Shown in pieces: positions 33,076 to 41,284 of a DNA stretch of 64,000 bases; within the stretch, counting starts at the first letter, position 1, and every line of letters starts with the position of its first letter. The notes beneath the pieces were generated by a model. It was not told the origin of the DNA, did not search any database, and was given only the letters and a program-made list of their open reading frames with translations. This DNA comes from a virus: the IMG/VR virus record IMGVR_UViG_3300025645_000042, positions 55,102-119,101 of that record, one strand, 5' to 3'. The translations under genes and the position numbers were made by a program.

Positions 33076-34628
33076 TATTTATTTTTTTTAATTAATATCC
33101 CATAATCATAGAAATATAGATAATCGATATTCGTGCCGAGAAAACAATTTATTGCATTTTCAGGTGTTTCAACTATAGGTTCTCTATCATTAAAACTAGT
33201 GTTAAGTAATATTGGAACGTTAGTTTTATTATACCATAGTTTTATAAAATTATAATACCATTTATTATTGTTTTCAGTAACAGTTTGTAATCTACCCGTA
33301 CCATCATAATGACATACTGCGGCAACCTTAGATTTCATCTCATCTTTAAATTTTATTACAAATGACATGTAAGGACTATCAACATCTCTAACAAACCAAT
33401 CCTTAACATATTCTTTAAGAATTGACGGAGCAAATGGTCTAAACCACTGTCTATGCTTAACTTTTTCATTAATGATATCTTTCATAGTTTCACTTCTAGG
33501 GTCTGCCAATATACTTCGATTACCTAAAGCTCTTCTACCAGATTCAGAACCACCACCAAAAACAGAAATTATTTTTTGTTCATTTAAATATTCTATTACA
33601 TCAGCGTCATTAACATATGATACTTCACACTCATCTTTATGATTATTAATGGCTTCTAATACATCATTTTTACTATATATTTTACCTAAATAGGAACTTG
33701 ATTGGTCCTCCCATTTTATTCTAGGGTTATCTAAAATATGATGCCAGACATATCTAGCACTCCCTAAAGATAATCCACCATCATAAGGTACTGGGTCACA
33801 ATATATGTCTTCTATTTCTGGAAACCAATCGAATACTTTACCCATCATAACACAATTAAGGGAAACCCCACCAGAAAAACATAATTTTTTAGGTTTATAT
33901 TTTTCAATAAATGGTATTAAAGTACTACGAACAATATCTTCAGTATATTTTTGTAAAGAAGCTGCAACGTTAAATCTTTCTTGTTCAGATTTATTAGCTA
34001 TATCTCTTAATTTGCTATAATTTTTAGTTTTTATATCTGTAACATATTTTGGTTCACCTAAAGTGGCCATCCCCATCACAGTACCAGCTTGATTACCAAT
34101 AGGGTGTCCTATTGATAACTCAAATATTTTTTCAGTACACTCAACCCATAAACAACCTAAACAAAGACTATACGGTAAAAGTTCTATTGAGGTTACTTTA
34201 TTATCTTTCCCTTCCCAAATAGTAAAAGCTGAAGGTCTAGAATAATCGTCCCATCCACCACCATCTATAGTGATAATTAAAGCTTCGTCAAAATTACTAG
34301 AAAAAAAAGCGTTAGATGCGTGTGATTGATGATGTCCGATTTCATAATATTTTCCACCATTTTTTGCCGCCATAACATTCATTTTATCTTGATATTTTTG
34401 AATACCACAAATACTTTTCCATCTACCGCCACTTCCACCAAAATTACCTAATGTGAAATACTTAATATCACCCATATCTGGATTTTGGTCAAAAAACATT
34501 TTTAGACCATCACCTAAAGGTTCTTTTAATCTTATAATTCGTTCTAACTCTTCATGTATTAAAGGTACACCATTTTCCAATATTGTATAAGAAACGTCAT
34601 GACCTGATTGAAACCCTACTATTTTCAT
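33075..34628 (-). CDS. NodU/CmcH-family carbamoyltransferase
   Basis: Transfers a carbamoyl group from carbamoyl phosphate, through a carbamoyl-adenylate, to a hydroxyl. The 517-residue protein has the TsaD-like N-terminal domain with HHQSHASNAFFSS (metal-binding His), IITIDGGGWDD, CFSGGVSLNCV and PVPYDGGLSLG. The C-terminal YrdC-like part has GGGSESGRRALGNRS, ILADPR, WFRPFAPS and LLNTSFNDREP. Family length is normally about 540-600, so it is slightly short but carries all motifs. Carbamoyl sugars occur in Nod factors and O-antigens. It shares a base with the LbH gene and overlaps the cupin gene by 4 bp. Confidence 0.93.
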   Translation of the reverse strand: MKIVGFQSGHDVSYTILENGVPLIHEELERIIRLKEPLGDGLKMFFDQNPDMGDIKYFTLGNFGGSGGRWKSICGIQKYQDKMNVMAAKNGGKYYEIGHHQSHASNAFFSSNFDEALIITIDGGGWDDYSRPSAFTIWEGKDNKVTSIELLPYSLCLGCLWVECTEKIFELSIGHPIGNQAGTVMGMATLGEPKYVTDIKTKNYSKLRDIANKSEQERFNVAASLQKYTEDIVRSTLIPFIEKYKPKKLCFSGGVSLNCVMMGKVFDWFPEIEDIYCDPVPYDGGLSLGSARYVWHHILDNPRIKWEDQSSSYLGKIYSKNDVLEAINNHKDECEVSYVNDADVIEYLNEQKIISVFGGGSESGRRALGNRSILADPRSETMKDIINEKVKHRQWFRPFAPSILKEYVKDWFVRDVDSPYMSFVIKFKDEMKSKVAAVCHYDGTGRLQTVTENNNKWYYNFIKLWYNKTNVPILLNTSFNDREPIVETPENAINCFLGTNIDYLYFYDYGILIKKNK

Positions 34629-35038
34629 TCTATAAATTTTTTATCTAAGTTTTGACCTTCATATGGCCCAGTTTTATATTCATACACAATTGTATCATCT
34701 TCCAATATTTCATAAGTATGACCACCATATAAAGTGAAACTAGCATCTCCCTCACCCAATATAGGGGTTGCTATTATTGTATCGTCAATATCATAAAATA
34801 TACATTTCACCCTACCTTTAATTACTACCCATGATTCTTGAGCTATTTGTTCTTTATATGTCCTTTCTTTCTTTATATGTTTATGGGGTTTAAATGTAGT
34901 TCCCTTTTCCATTCTAAGTGTTGCACATTGAATGAATTCTTTATCATCTACAATATTAGTTCTACCCTCTATTTCAGGTTTACGAACTACCATATGTAAT
35001 AATAATTCTGGTTTTATTTTAGAATATATTTTCTCCAT
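34625..35038 (-). CDS. Cupin-fold protein (WbuC-like)
   Basis: 137 residues. Cupin motif 1 is FKPHKHIKKERTYKEQIAQE, with two His and a Glu further on. Motif 2 is TLYGGHTYEILEDDTIVYEY, with the third His. WbuC-type cupins accompany O-antigen clusters and end with similar YEYKTGPY strings, as here. The enzymatic step is not established for the family. It overlaps the carbamoyltransferase by 4 bp. It is distinct in sequence from the head-cluster cupin at 5910-6410. Confidence 0.78.
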   Translation of the reverse strand: MEKIYSKIKPELLLHMVVRKPEIEGRTNIVDDKEFIQCATLRMEKGTTFKPHKHIKKERTYKEQIAQESWVVIKGRVKCIFYDIDDTIIATPILGEGDASFTLYGGHTYEILEDDTIVYEYKTGPYEGQNLDKKFIE

Positions 35039-35041
35039 TTT

Positions 35042-35764
35042 TTATAATCCCCCATCTATTTTTAAATTAGTACCAGCCACGTACTCATTATCAATAATAT
35101 AATTTATTGTATTATATAATTCTTCGGCAGTACCAAACCTCTTTAATCCTACTTTATCTTTAGCCATTTGAATATATTTTTCATCTACTCTATATGCCAT
35201 TCCACCATCCCAATAACCTAATTGTATTGTATTACATGTAATGCCGAATCTTACATTTTCTTTATTAGCAGTCCCCATCAATCTATCTACGAATGCCTTT
35301 GACGCACAGTATATTGAATTCTTAGGTACGTTCATTTTAGAAAAAACAGATGAAATTGCAATCACTCTACCATACTTATTTTCAATCATTCTTGGTAAAC
35401 ATCCAGCTAATATATTAACATTACCCATCATATTTACATTCATCATTTCAGAAATACTCTCCACATCACTTTCACTAATTTTACTTAAAAAGGTATCATA
35501 TTTCTTTCCACTCATATTAAGTACGATGTCTATCTCATTATCCTTAAAATATTGTTTCATTTGTACCAAATTGGTAATATCTACATCTGAACTACTTAGG
35601 GAAATTACATTATATTTTTCTTTTAATAAGGGAGTAAGTTTTTGTCCTAATCCACCACTTCCACCAAATACTACGATTGTTTTCATATCCTTTATTTTTG
35701 ACCATCCTTTACCAATATCTTCTTGAGTTAAAATAACTCTATTATCTACTATTGATTTTGCCAT
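35042..35764 (-). CDS. Short-chain dehydrogenase/reductase (FabG-like)
   Basis: 240 residues. NAD(P)-binding GGSGGLGQKL near 35-44, NMSGKK in place of NNAG, VIAISSVFS with the catalytic Ser, YCASKAFVDRLM with Tyr and Lys, and a C-terminal VAGTNLKIDGGL, which is the FabG ending. Immediately next to a FabH-like gene, it probably reduces a 3-ketoacyl thioester to the 3-hydroxy form. An alternative is reduction of a keto sugar. The extra 28 N-terminal residues before the fold (KSIVDNRVILTQEDIGKGW) are unusual. Confidence 0.9.
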   Translation of the reverse strand: MAKSIVDNRVILTQEDIGKGWSKIKDMKTIVVFGGSGGLGQKLTPLLKEKYNVISLSSSDVDITNLVQMKQYFKDNEIDIVLNMSGKKYDTFLSKISESDVESISEMMNVNMMGNVNILAGCLPRMIENKYGRVIAISSVFSKMNVPKNSIYCASKAFVDRLMGTANKENVRFGITCNTIQLGYWDGGMAYRVDEKYIQMAKDKVGLKRFGTAEELYNTINYIIDNEYVAGTNLKIDGGL

Positions 35765-36709
35765 TTAATCTTCATAATTTATTATCATAGACCCCCAAGC
35801 CCATCCAGAACCAACTGCCGAAAATAGTATTTTATCACCTTTCTTAATTTCATTATTTTCAAATGCATCATGTAGAGCTATTGGTATCGATGCGCCAGCA
35901 ATATTTCCATATTTGTGTTGCACTGCTTTTACATTATCCATTGACATTCCAAGTTTTTTGGCAACATATTTTAATATATTGATACTTGGTTGATGAGGGA
36001 CTAGCATTTTAATATCTGATACCTCAAGACCACTTTCTTCCATTACTATTTTAATAGATTCTGGTAATACTTTAATTGCTTGGTCCCAAACTTCTCTTCC
36101 AATCATTGTAAATGGTTCTGATAATGGCATTCTGAAACCAGTCATTCCAGAGCCGTTACCATTTGACGCTATATTACTTATCGCCCAACCTTTTTTAGAT
36201 GTACCTAAAACTAACCCACCAGCACCATCACCGAAAAATACACAATTTCTATCATTTATATGGGTATGCTTTGAATATGTTTCACTAGCAACAATTAATA
36301 TTTTTTTATAAATACCACTACTAATTAATGTTGATGCGAATGACATTGCATAAACAAACCCAGCACAAACTGCATTGATATCAAATGAAGGGACATCTCT
36401 TTTAATATCTAACATAGCGTGTAGTGTACATGCGGTTGATGGTGATATTTGGTCAGGACTTGATGTTACAACCATGATTAAATCTAATTCCTCTTTATCT
36501 ACCTTAGCATTGGCTAATATTTTTATCGCAGCTTTATATGCTAAATCACCTGTAGTTTCATCTACGGTGATTCTACGTTCTAATATACCTAACTTATCTT
36601 CAACCCATTCTGGAGTTGTATCTATGTGTTTACATAATTCTTCGTTACTTACCACGTTACTTGGTAGATAAGACCCAGTACCTAATATTGTTACATTATT
36701 ATTTCTCAC
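35765..36709 (-). CDS. 3-oxoacyl-ACP synthase III (FabH-like)
   Basis: Condenses an acyl-CoA with malonyl-ACP to start an acyl chain. The 314-residue thiolase-fold protein has the full catalytic triad: Cys115 in DINAVCAGF, His239 in LVPHQPS and Asn269 in KYGNIAGAS. GSYLPSNVVSN, WVEDKLGILERR, FGDGAGGLVLG and AVGSGWAWGS are also family signatures. It abuts the FabG-like gene and overlaps FkbM by 4 bp, within a sugar cluster, so a dedicated short acyl group for an amino sugar is the likely product. No acyl carrier protein is encoded nearby; the host ACP would be needed. Unusual in a phage. Confidence 0.93.
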   Translation of the reverse strand: MRNNNVTILGTGSYLPSNVVSNEELCKHIDTTPEWVEDKLGILERRITVDETTGDLAYKAAIKILANAKVDKEELDLIMVVTSSPDQISPSTACTLHAMLDIKRDVPSFDINAVCAGFVYAMSFASTLISSGIYKKILIVASETYSKHTHINDRNCVFFGDGAGGLVLGTSKKGWAISNIASNGNGSGMTGFRMPLSEPFTMIGREVWDQAIKVLPESIKIVMEESGLEVSDIKMLVPHQPSINILKYVAKKLGMSMDNVKAVQHKYGNIAGASIPIALHDAFENNEIKKGDKILFSAVGSGWAWGSMIINYED

Positions 36710-37353
36710 AATTTTTTATTTTTATATGTTATTTCAAAATGTGTTTTAATACCATTCCCTATTGAATTAATTTCATTATGAGTTTTCTCTATTAACCTTC
36801 TTAATTCTTTCATTTTATCATCACCTAAATGTAAGTGAATTTCAATTGCAATATAATCAATATTACTCAAATCACAATTAATTAAAAAACCATATTCCCC
36901 ACCTTCACAATCTATTTTTAAATAATTTATTTTATCAATATTAAACGTCTTATAAATATCTTCTAAAGATATCGTTTCAACTTCTTCGTAGGTATCAAAA
37001 TCATAATGTTTAGCTGTAATATCACCCTTTAAGGTTGTTGCATTTCCAGAAACATTTCCATTTATAAATGGAAACAATTTAATTATTTCACCACTTTTAT
37101 TTGATACCGCATATCTATATACTGAAACATTTTCAAAATCACTTGTATTTTTAACGCATTTATCATACGTTTCTTTAGCTGGTTCTATAGATATAATTTT
37201 ATCAAATACTTTATGATTTACGTATGAAAATGCTCCAACATTAGCACCTATATCTACCGCAATCCCACCAACTCCTTTTGGAATTATGTATGCTCTTCTA
37301 ACGCCATTAATACGCTCATTAAACCAATTATTACCATCTTCAAATTTTAACAT
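36706..37353 (-). CDS. FkbM-family methyltransferase
   Basis: 215 residues, SAM-dependent. Motif I is AVDIGANVGAFSY (about 32-44), followed by IISIEPAKETYDKC, then NYLKIDCEGGEYGFL (about 141-155) and YIAIEIHLHLGDD, the standard FkbM series. These enzymes O-methylate sugars or small molecules, and in surface glycans they can cap a chain. It overlaps fabH-like by 4 bp. No C-terminal extension. Substrate unknown. Confidence 0.9.
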   Translation of the reverse strand: MLKFEDGNNWFNERINGVRRAYIIPKGVGGIAVDIGANVGAFSYVNHKVFDKIISIEPAKETYDKCVKNTSDFENVSVYRYAVSNKSGEIIKLFPFINGNVSGNATTLKGDITAKHYDFDTYEEVETISLEDIYKTFNIDKINYLKIDCEGGEYGFLINCDLSNIDYIAIEIHLHLGDDKMKELRRLIEKTHNEINSIGNGIKTHFEITYKNKKL

Positions 37354-37357
37354 ATTT

Positions 37358-37999
37358 TTATATTTTTTTATATTTTTTAAACACTGTAAATTCAGTCAAA
37401 TCTCTATATCCGTTTTCTTCGTGTAAATCAGAAACGTGATTAGGATAATTTTGCATTAATGCTATACCATGAGCTGCTATTTGTGGGGTCATATACATAT
37501 TCCACCCTAACATTGTTATATCATCTTCATGATATAATTTTTCGTTTCTACCCTCATATCTAGCTTGTTTAAACCATTTAACAGCTTCTTCATCATCACA
37601 AAGAATCATACCACCTTTACCAAGTTGTAAATGTTTTTTTATATGAAATGATAAACACATGAAACTACCCTTTATATACATGTTAGATGTAAATCTTTTA
37701 GCTGCATCATAAATAGGTAAAGGTTCTAATTGATATATGCCATTCCAAATATCTTTACTAGAATCAAATACTGGTTGAAAACCAGCATGTATTATTGATT
37801 GAGGCACAGATAAATAAGTTTTACATGGTACTTTTATTTCTTTTATGTCTTTATTTTTTTCATTAAAATATTTTAAACATAAAAATAATGCGTTTGTACA
37901 ATTATCAACTGATACTGCGTATTTAGCCCCAGTATATTCAGCAACTGTTTCTTCAAATGAACGAACAATGCTATATGCGTTTTTTCTATTATTTCTCAT
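37358..37999 (-). CDS. Half-length DegT/DnrJ/EryC1-like aminotransferase, copy B
   Basis: 213 residues. Paralogue of 31959-32549, with the same architecture: FEETVAEYTGAKYAVSVDN, Asp98 in PIYDAAKRF, Lys122 in SFHIKKHLQLGKGG, and MLGWNMYMTPQIAAHGI. Both copies end in a similar RDLTEFTVFKK or PDLTEMKIFKK string and both lack the usual C-terminal domain. Conserved truncation in two diverged copies argues for a stable short family rather than decay. It may aminate a keto sugar, or bind PLP-sugar without turnover. Confidence 0.78.
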   Translation of the reverse strand: MRNNRKNAYSIVRSFEETVAEYTGAKYAVSVDNCTNALFLCLKYFNEKNKDIKEIKVPCKTYLSVPQSIIHAGFQPVFDSSKDIWNGIYQLEPLPIYDAAKRFTSNMYIKGSFMCLSFHIKKHLQLGKGGMILCDDEEAVKWFKQARYEGRNEKLYHEDDITMLGWNMYMTPQIAAHGIALMQNYPNHVSDLHEENGYRDLTEFTVFKKYKKI

Positions 38000-38004
38000 T
38001 TTTT

Positions 38005-38766
38005 TTAATTTATTTCATCTAACCAACCATGTAATGTTACCATAAATTTTTGTGGCCTAAACCCTACACTCATATGAGATTTAGTTACCGAAAAATTATC
38101 CATTAAAACATTATGTTCCTCCCAATCAAAATTATTGGCTATGCCCCATTCTAAGGCAATAATATCTATATCAGGGAATAAACCTTTTCTTCTGTGATTT
38201 GGGCTTACAGCACCTATTACTCCAGCGGCATATGTTTTATCTTCTTCAATAAATTTTTTATATGCTATATAACCAGCAACTTCATCATCTTTAGAAGCAA
38301 CAAATATTTTACTTGCCACATTATCATTAATACATGAATTATAAGCCCAATCCACATATGCATTTAAACTATCTTTAGAATCTAATCTTTTATCTGCACC
38401 GTAGTGACCATAATTTTTAAATGATTGTTTTGTTATATCAACAATCATATCAGTATCAGAATCTTTAAATTCTCTTAAAATATAACCATCATTCCTTTCA
38501 ACTTTTTTAAATACGTAATTACCATCTCTATCTGTAAAGGTATTACGAAGTGTACATTGAGTGTCTTTAATTGTGAAACCACGTTTCTCAAGAGAATTTA
38601 TTATATCTAATCGTGAGAAATCTATTCTTGCGAATATTAATTCATAATTAAATTGTTTGAAATACTCTATTGAATCTTCAACACTGATATCATCAAAGAA
38701 GTTATCATCTATTTTACCAATTTTAAATCCAAATCTATTACTATTTATTTCACTATATATACTCAT
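38005..38766 (-). CDS. GNAT acetyltransferase (WecD-like)
   Basis: 253 residues from the ATG at 38766. An ATG at 38799 would overlap the upstream gene by 29 bp, so the later one, 4 nt after that stop, is chosen. The acetyl-CoA loop is GAVSPNHRRKGLF (about 190-202), preceded by beta strand KIFVASKDDEVAGYIAYKKF and followed by a C-terminal VTKSHMSVGFRPQKF, the end pattern of WecD and related amino-sugar acetyltransferases. The N-terminal 110 residues form the second, degenerate GNAT-like half. It probably N-acetylates a 4-amino-6-deoxy sugar made by the DegT-like enzymes. Confidence 0.87.
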   Translation of the reverse strand: MSIYSEINSNRFGFKIGKIDDNFFDDISVEDSIEYFKQFNYELIFARIDFSRLDIINSLEKRGFTIKDTQCTLRNTFTDRDGNYVFKKVERNDGYILREFKDSDTDMIVDITKQSFKNYGHYGADKRLDSKDSLNAYVDWAYNSCINDNVASKIFVASKDDEVAGYIAYKKFIEEDKTYAAGVIGAVSPNHRRKGLFPDIDIIALEWGIANNFDWEEHNVLMDNFSVTKSHMSVGFRPQKFMVTLHGWLDEIN

Positions 38767-38770
38767 ATAA

Positions 38771-39523
38771 TTACCAAATACAAATTTTATGATTACCATG
38801 TTTTAAATAACCCCTATTAGTGTCAACTCCTAAGAATAAATTTAACCCAGTTCCTATATCAAAATATGTGTTTTCTTTTTCTTCTAAAAATAGTTTATGG
38901 ATTAAAACTTCACTTAATGATGAGGCTGAAAATAAAAATACATGGTCTTTAATATTATTATCTTTTACCCATTTAATGATTTCATCAGATATGTCAAAAT
39001 TGTTAATCATACAATTATTACCAACTCTAAAATCTTTTTCAACTTTAAAAGGTAATTTTTCCAAATTTAAAGTCTCGTTACCAATAAAAACAATTTTTTT
39101 ATCATTAAATAATGGAACTATTTCATTTGTAAACCTATTAAAATTACCATTTATAAAAAGGTTGGCCCAAGTTAAATGTTCATCGTCACCACCTCTAAGA
39201 TTTACTTGCCAATCAAAAGCCTCTTGACCTACACAACACCTACAACTAAGCCCCACAAAATAATTCTCATCTTTATATTTAAACGCATCTTTTAAAGCAT
39301 CATAAAAAAAATGATGTTTACTAGAATCAACTTCTTTATAATTTATTGGGTCATAAGAACCACTATTTCTTACCCCATCAATCTCATACCATCCATTCCC
39401 CAATTTAGTGGTTTTATCCATAAGGAGATACATTTCCCCATCAGAAAATCTACCATATGCGAAATTTTCATTAGCTTTTAATTTTTCTAAAAATAAATTG
39501 AAATGTCCTTCAAATGTTTTCAT
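38771..39523 (-). CDS. Glycosyltransferase, GT-D fold (DUF1792-like)
   Basis: 250 residues. FAYGRFSDGEMYLLM (about 21-35) matches the RxGDGE motif of DUF1792/GT-D enzymes, whose DxE coordinates metal and UDP-sugar. Downstream FVGLSCRCCVGQEAF, then KKIVFIGNETLN and a final FSASSLSEVLIHKLF plus TYFDIGTGLNLF are consistent with that fold, where the last motif lies close to the sugar nucleotide. It overlaps the GT2-like gene by 4 bp. No membrane segment. Confidence 0.8.
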   Translation of the reverse strand: MKTFEGHFNLFLEKLKANENFAYGRFSDGEMYLLMDKTTKLGNGWYEIDGVRNSGSYDPINYKEVDSSKHHFFYDALKDAFKYKDENYFVGLSCRCCVGQEAFDWQVNLRGGDDEHLTWANLFINGNFNRFTNEIVPLFNDKKIVFIGNETLNLEKLPFKVEKDFRVGNNCMINNFDISDEIIKWVKDNNIKDHVFLFSASSLSEVLIHKLFLEEKENTYFDIGTGLNLFLGVDTNRGYLKHGNHKICIW

Positions 39524-40287
39524 TTTCTTACTTTTTTAACTGTTTGCCAATCTTTATCTATTAATTGAGAAACGATACTATTTCTTAATCCAATATGATT
39601 TGAATGAGTTAAAGAATGTGCGTTTTTATCGTAACCCCAATTATTATCCCTTGCTGGTACGTTTGACCAACTTTCAATATCATTTGGATTATGTGCTGGT
39701 ACATAAGTTTTTAACCCCATATACTTTTGAGCCGCATAAGAGAAAAACATATCTTCACCATTATCCCAACTAGGTGGTTTTTCCATCCACATTACCTTAG
39801 CTGTTTCTTGTTTGAAGAACCAAGCATGACCCACTAAATCTACATATGTCTTTCCATCGTTATGTTGACCATTCCAACCGACTACTGTATTTGGTCTATA
39901 TGCTTTATTATGAACTATAATTCCACTACCACCTAAAATTCCATCTTCTTCATTAATACAATTCATACAGTTTCTTAACCAATCTTTACCACATACCACA
40001 TCATCATCAAACATCGCTATATATGGTGTTTTACATAAAAGAGGTAATGTAAATCTACCCCAGAATTTTGTATTATGACTGCAATGATAAAATTTAACAC
40101 CTTTACTCATATATTCAGCAATGACTTTCATCAAAGTTAATGAGTCTTCCATATCACTTTCACCTTCAACTTTATTAACCCAAATATGGATATCTTCAGG
40201 TAATACCAACCCTGTAGCTAATACAGCTTCAATTTGGGATTCCAATGTGTAAGGTCTTTTATAAACGTTTAAAATTACTGATATCAT
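39520..40287 (-). CDS. Glycosyltransferase, family 2-like (GT-A)
   Basis: 255 residues. MISVILNVYKRPYTLESQIEA at the start, TPYIAMFDDDVVCGKDWLRN with a DDD donor/metal motif (about 92), and WMEKPPSWDNGEDMFFSYAA (about 172) with a candidate catalytic acid. Soluble. It overlaps both neighbours by 4 bp in the sugar operon. Donor and acceptor unknown. Confidence 0.88.
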   Translation of the reverse strand: MISVILNVYKRPYTLESQIEAVLATGLVLPEDIHIWVNKVEGESDMEDSLTLMKVIAEYMSKGVKFYHCSHNTKFWGRFTLPLLCKTPYIAMFDDDVVCGKDWLRNCMNCINEEDGILGGSGIIVHNKAYRPNTVVGWNGQHNDGKTYVDLVGHAWFFKQETAKVMWMEKPPSWDNGEDMFFSYAAQKYMGLKTYVPAHNPNDIESWSNVPARDNNWGYDKNAHSLTHSNHIGLRNSIVSQLIDKDWQTVKKVRK

Positions 40288-41141
40288 TCTGGTATATATT
40301 TTCTCATTTTTTTAATATTCATCTTATTTCCAGCTCTTAAGAAGTTAATCATCTCCTTACCTTTCAAACCAAAATAATCTTCAGCTGCCGCACCATAGTT
40401 ATTAAGGTTATTATTCACACTACTTGGTCCAACATAAGTTGTCAAAACATCTAATCCTAAACATTTAGCTTCAACAATAATTCTACAATACGTTTCTCTG
40501 GCCGCTGGAAAGAACACCAATTTAGAATACTTAGACATATCAGTTAAAAAACCTTCACGACCAGTACCATTTTGAATAAACCCGTAAGGGATTTCATTCT
40601 TCGTACAGTAATCAATAGCACCTTGAGAATTCTTAATCCAGTTGTTGGTGTTGTAAATACAAGCTTTACCATTCTTTTCCAAATTCTCATCATATAACCT
40701 TTCCATAAGTTTAAGGTCATCTTCAGACCATATGTTGGTCCTCATATTAATGAAATTTGCTTCAACCCCATTTTTCTTATAAACGTTTAAATGGTCGGCT
40801 GATTTAACAAAAACAGCTTTAGCATTTTTATATAAATCATAATTTTGTCTTAATTCCTTTGGGATGATATCATTTGGGTATCTCCATGGATGTCTTGATT
40901 GGAGGATTTTATAATCACACTCAAAAATTATATAATTAAATTTATATATTTGTGATACTAAATCTGGATGCATAAGTGATATGTTCGAAATAATATAGAA
41001 ATCATCATAACTAAAACCCGTAACTTCTCTTGATTTCCAAAATTTTAAATCAAAATGTTCAATAAGCATTTGATTACCAACTTCTGAACCACCATGTGGC
41101 ATTTCTGCATAACTAAAATCTGATATTAATATATTAGCCAT
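40284..41141 (-). CDS. Glycosyltransferase, GT-B type
   Basis: 285 residues. The N-terminus ISDFSYAEMPHGGSEVGNQML has the acceptor-side GGSE loop of GT4 enzymes. The C-terminal SKLVFFPAARETYCRIIVEA then CLGLDVLTTYVG corresponds to the donor-binding E-x-E region. Shorter than a typical GT4 (about 370), so the C-terminal Rossmann domain is reduced. It overlaps the 49-aa gene upstream by 8 bp. Confidence 0.8.
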   Translation of the reverse strand: MANILISDFSYAEMPHGGSEVGNQMLIEHFDLKFWKSREVTGFSYDDFYIISNISLMHPDLVSQIYKFNYIIFECDYKILQSRHPWRYPNDIIPKELRQNYDLYKNAKAVFVKSADHLNVYKKNGVEANFINMRTNIWSEDDLKLMERLYDENLEKNGKACIYNTNNWIKNSQGAIDYCTKNEIPYGFIQNGTGREGFLTDMSKYSKLVFFPAARETYCRIIVEAKCLGLDVLTTYVGPSSVNNNLNNYGAAAEDYFGLKGKEMINFLRAGNKMNIKKMRKYIPE

Positions 41142-41283
41142 TTATTACAATTTTAAATTCATTGTATAATTCTTCAGCAGAATAATACTTATTTTCTTTG
41201 ACCCAAACATATTTATTATATTCAAACCCATTTTCTTTAGCCCAATGTAATATGTTAACCGCCAACGCTGTTTCTTTTTCCAT
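41134..41283 (-). CDS. Very small protein, 49 aa
   Basis: Reads from an ATG at 41283 to a TAA at 41134, beginning MEKETALAVNILHWAKENGF and ending with YYSAEELYNEFKIVING. The W-A-x-x-N-G, WVKENK and EELYNEF pattern is common in small uncharacterised proteins of phages of Bacteroidota. It starts 1 nt after the upstream stop and overlaps the downstream start by 8 bp, filling an otherwise empty gap. Function unknown. Confidence 0.65.
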   Translation of the reverse strand: MEKETALAVNILHWAKENGFEYNKYVWVKENKYYSAEELYNEFKIVING

Positions 41284-41284
41284 A

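Noticed and set aside
38767-38799. Earlier ATG for the GNAT gene
   Set aside because: It would overlap the upstream gene by 29 bp; the ATG at 38766 lies just after that stop.
41200-41212. ACATATTTAT as a late promoter inside the 49-aa gene
   Set aside because: It reads on the strand opposite to all nearby genes and lies in coding sequence; chance match.
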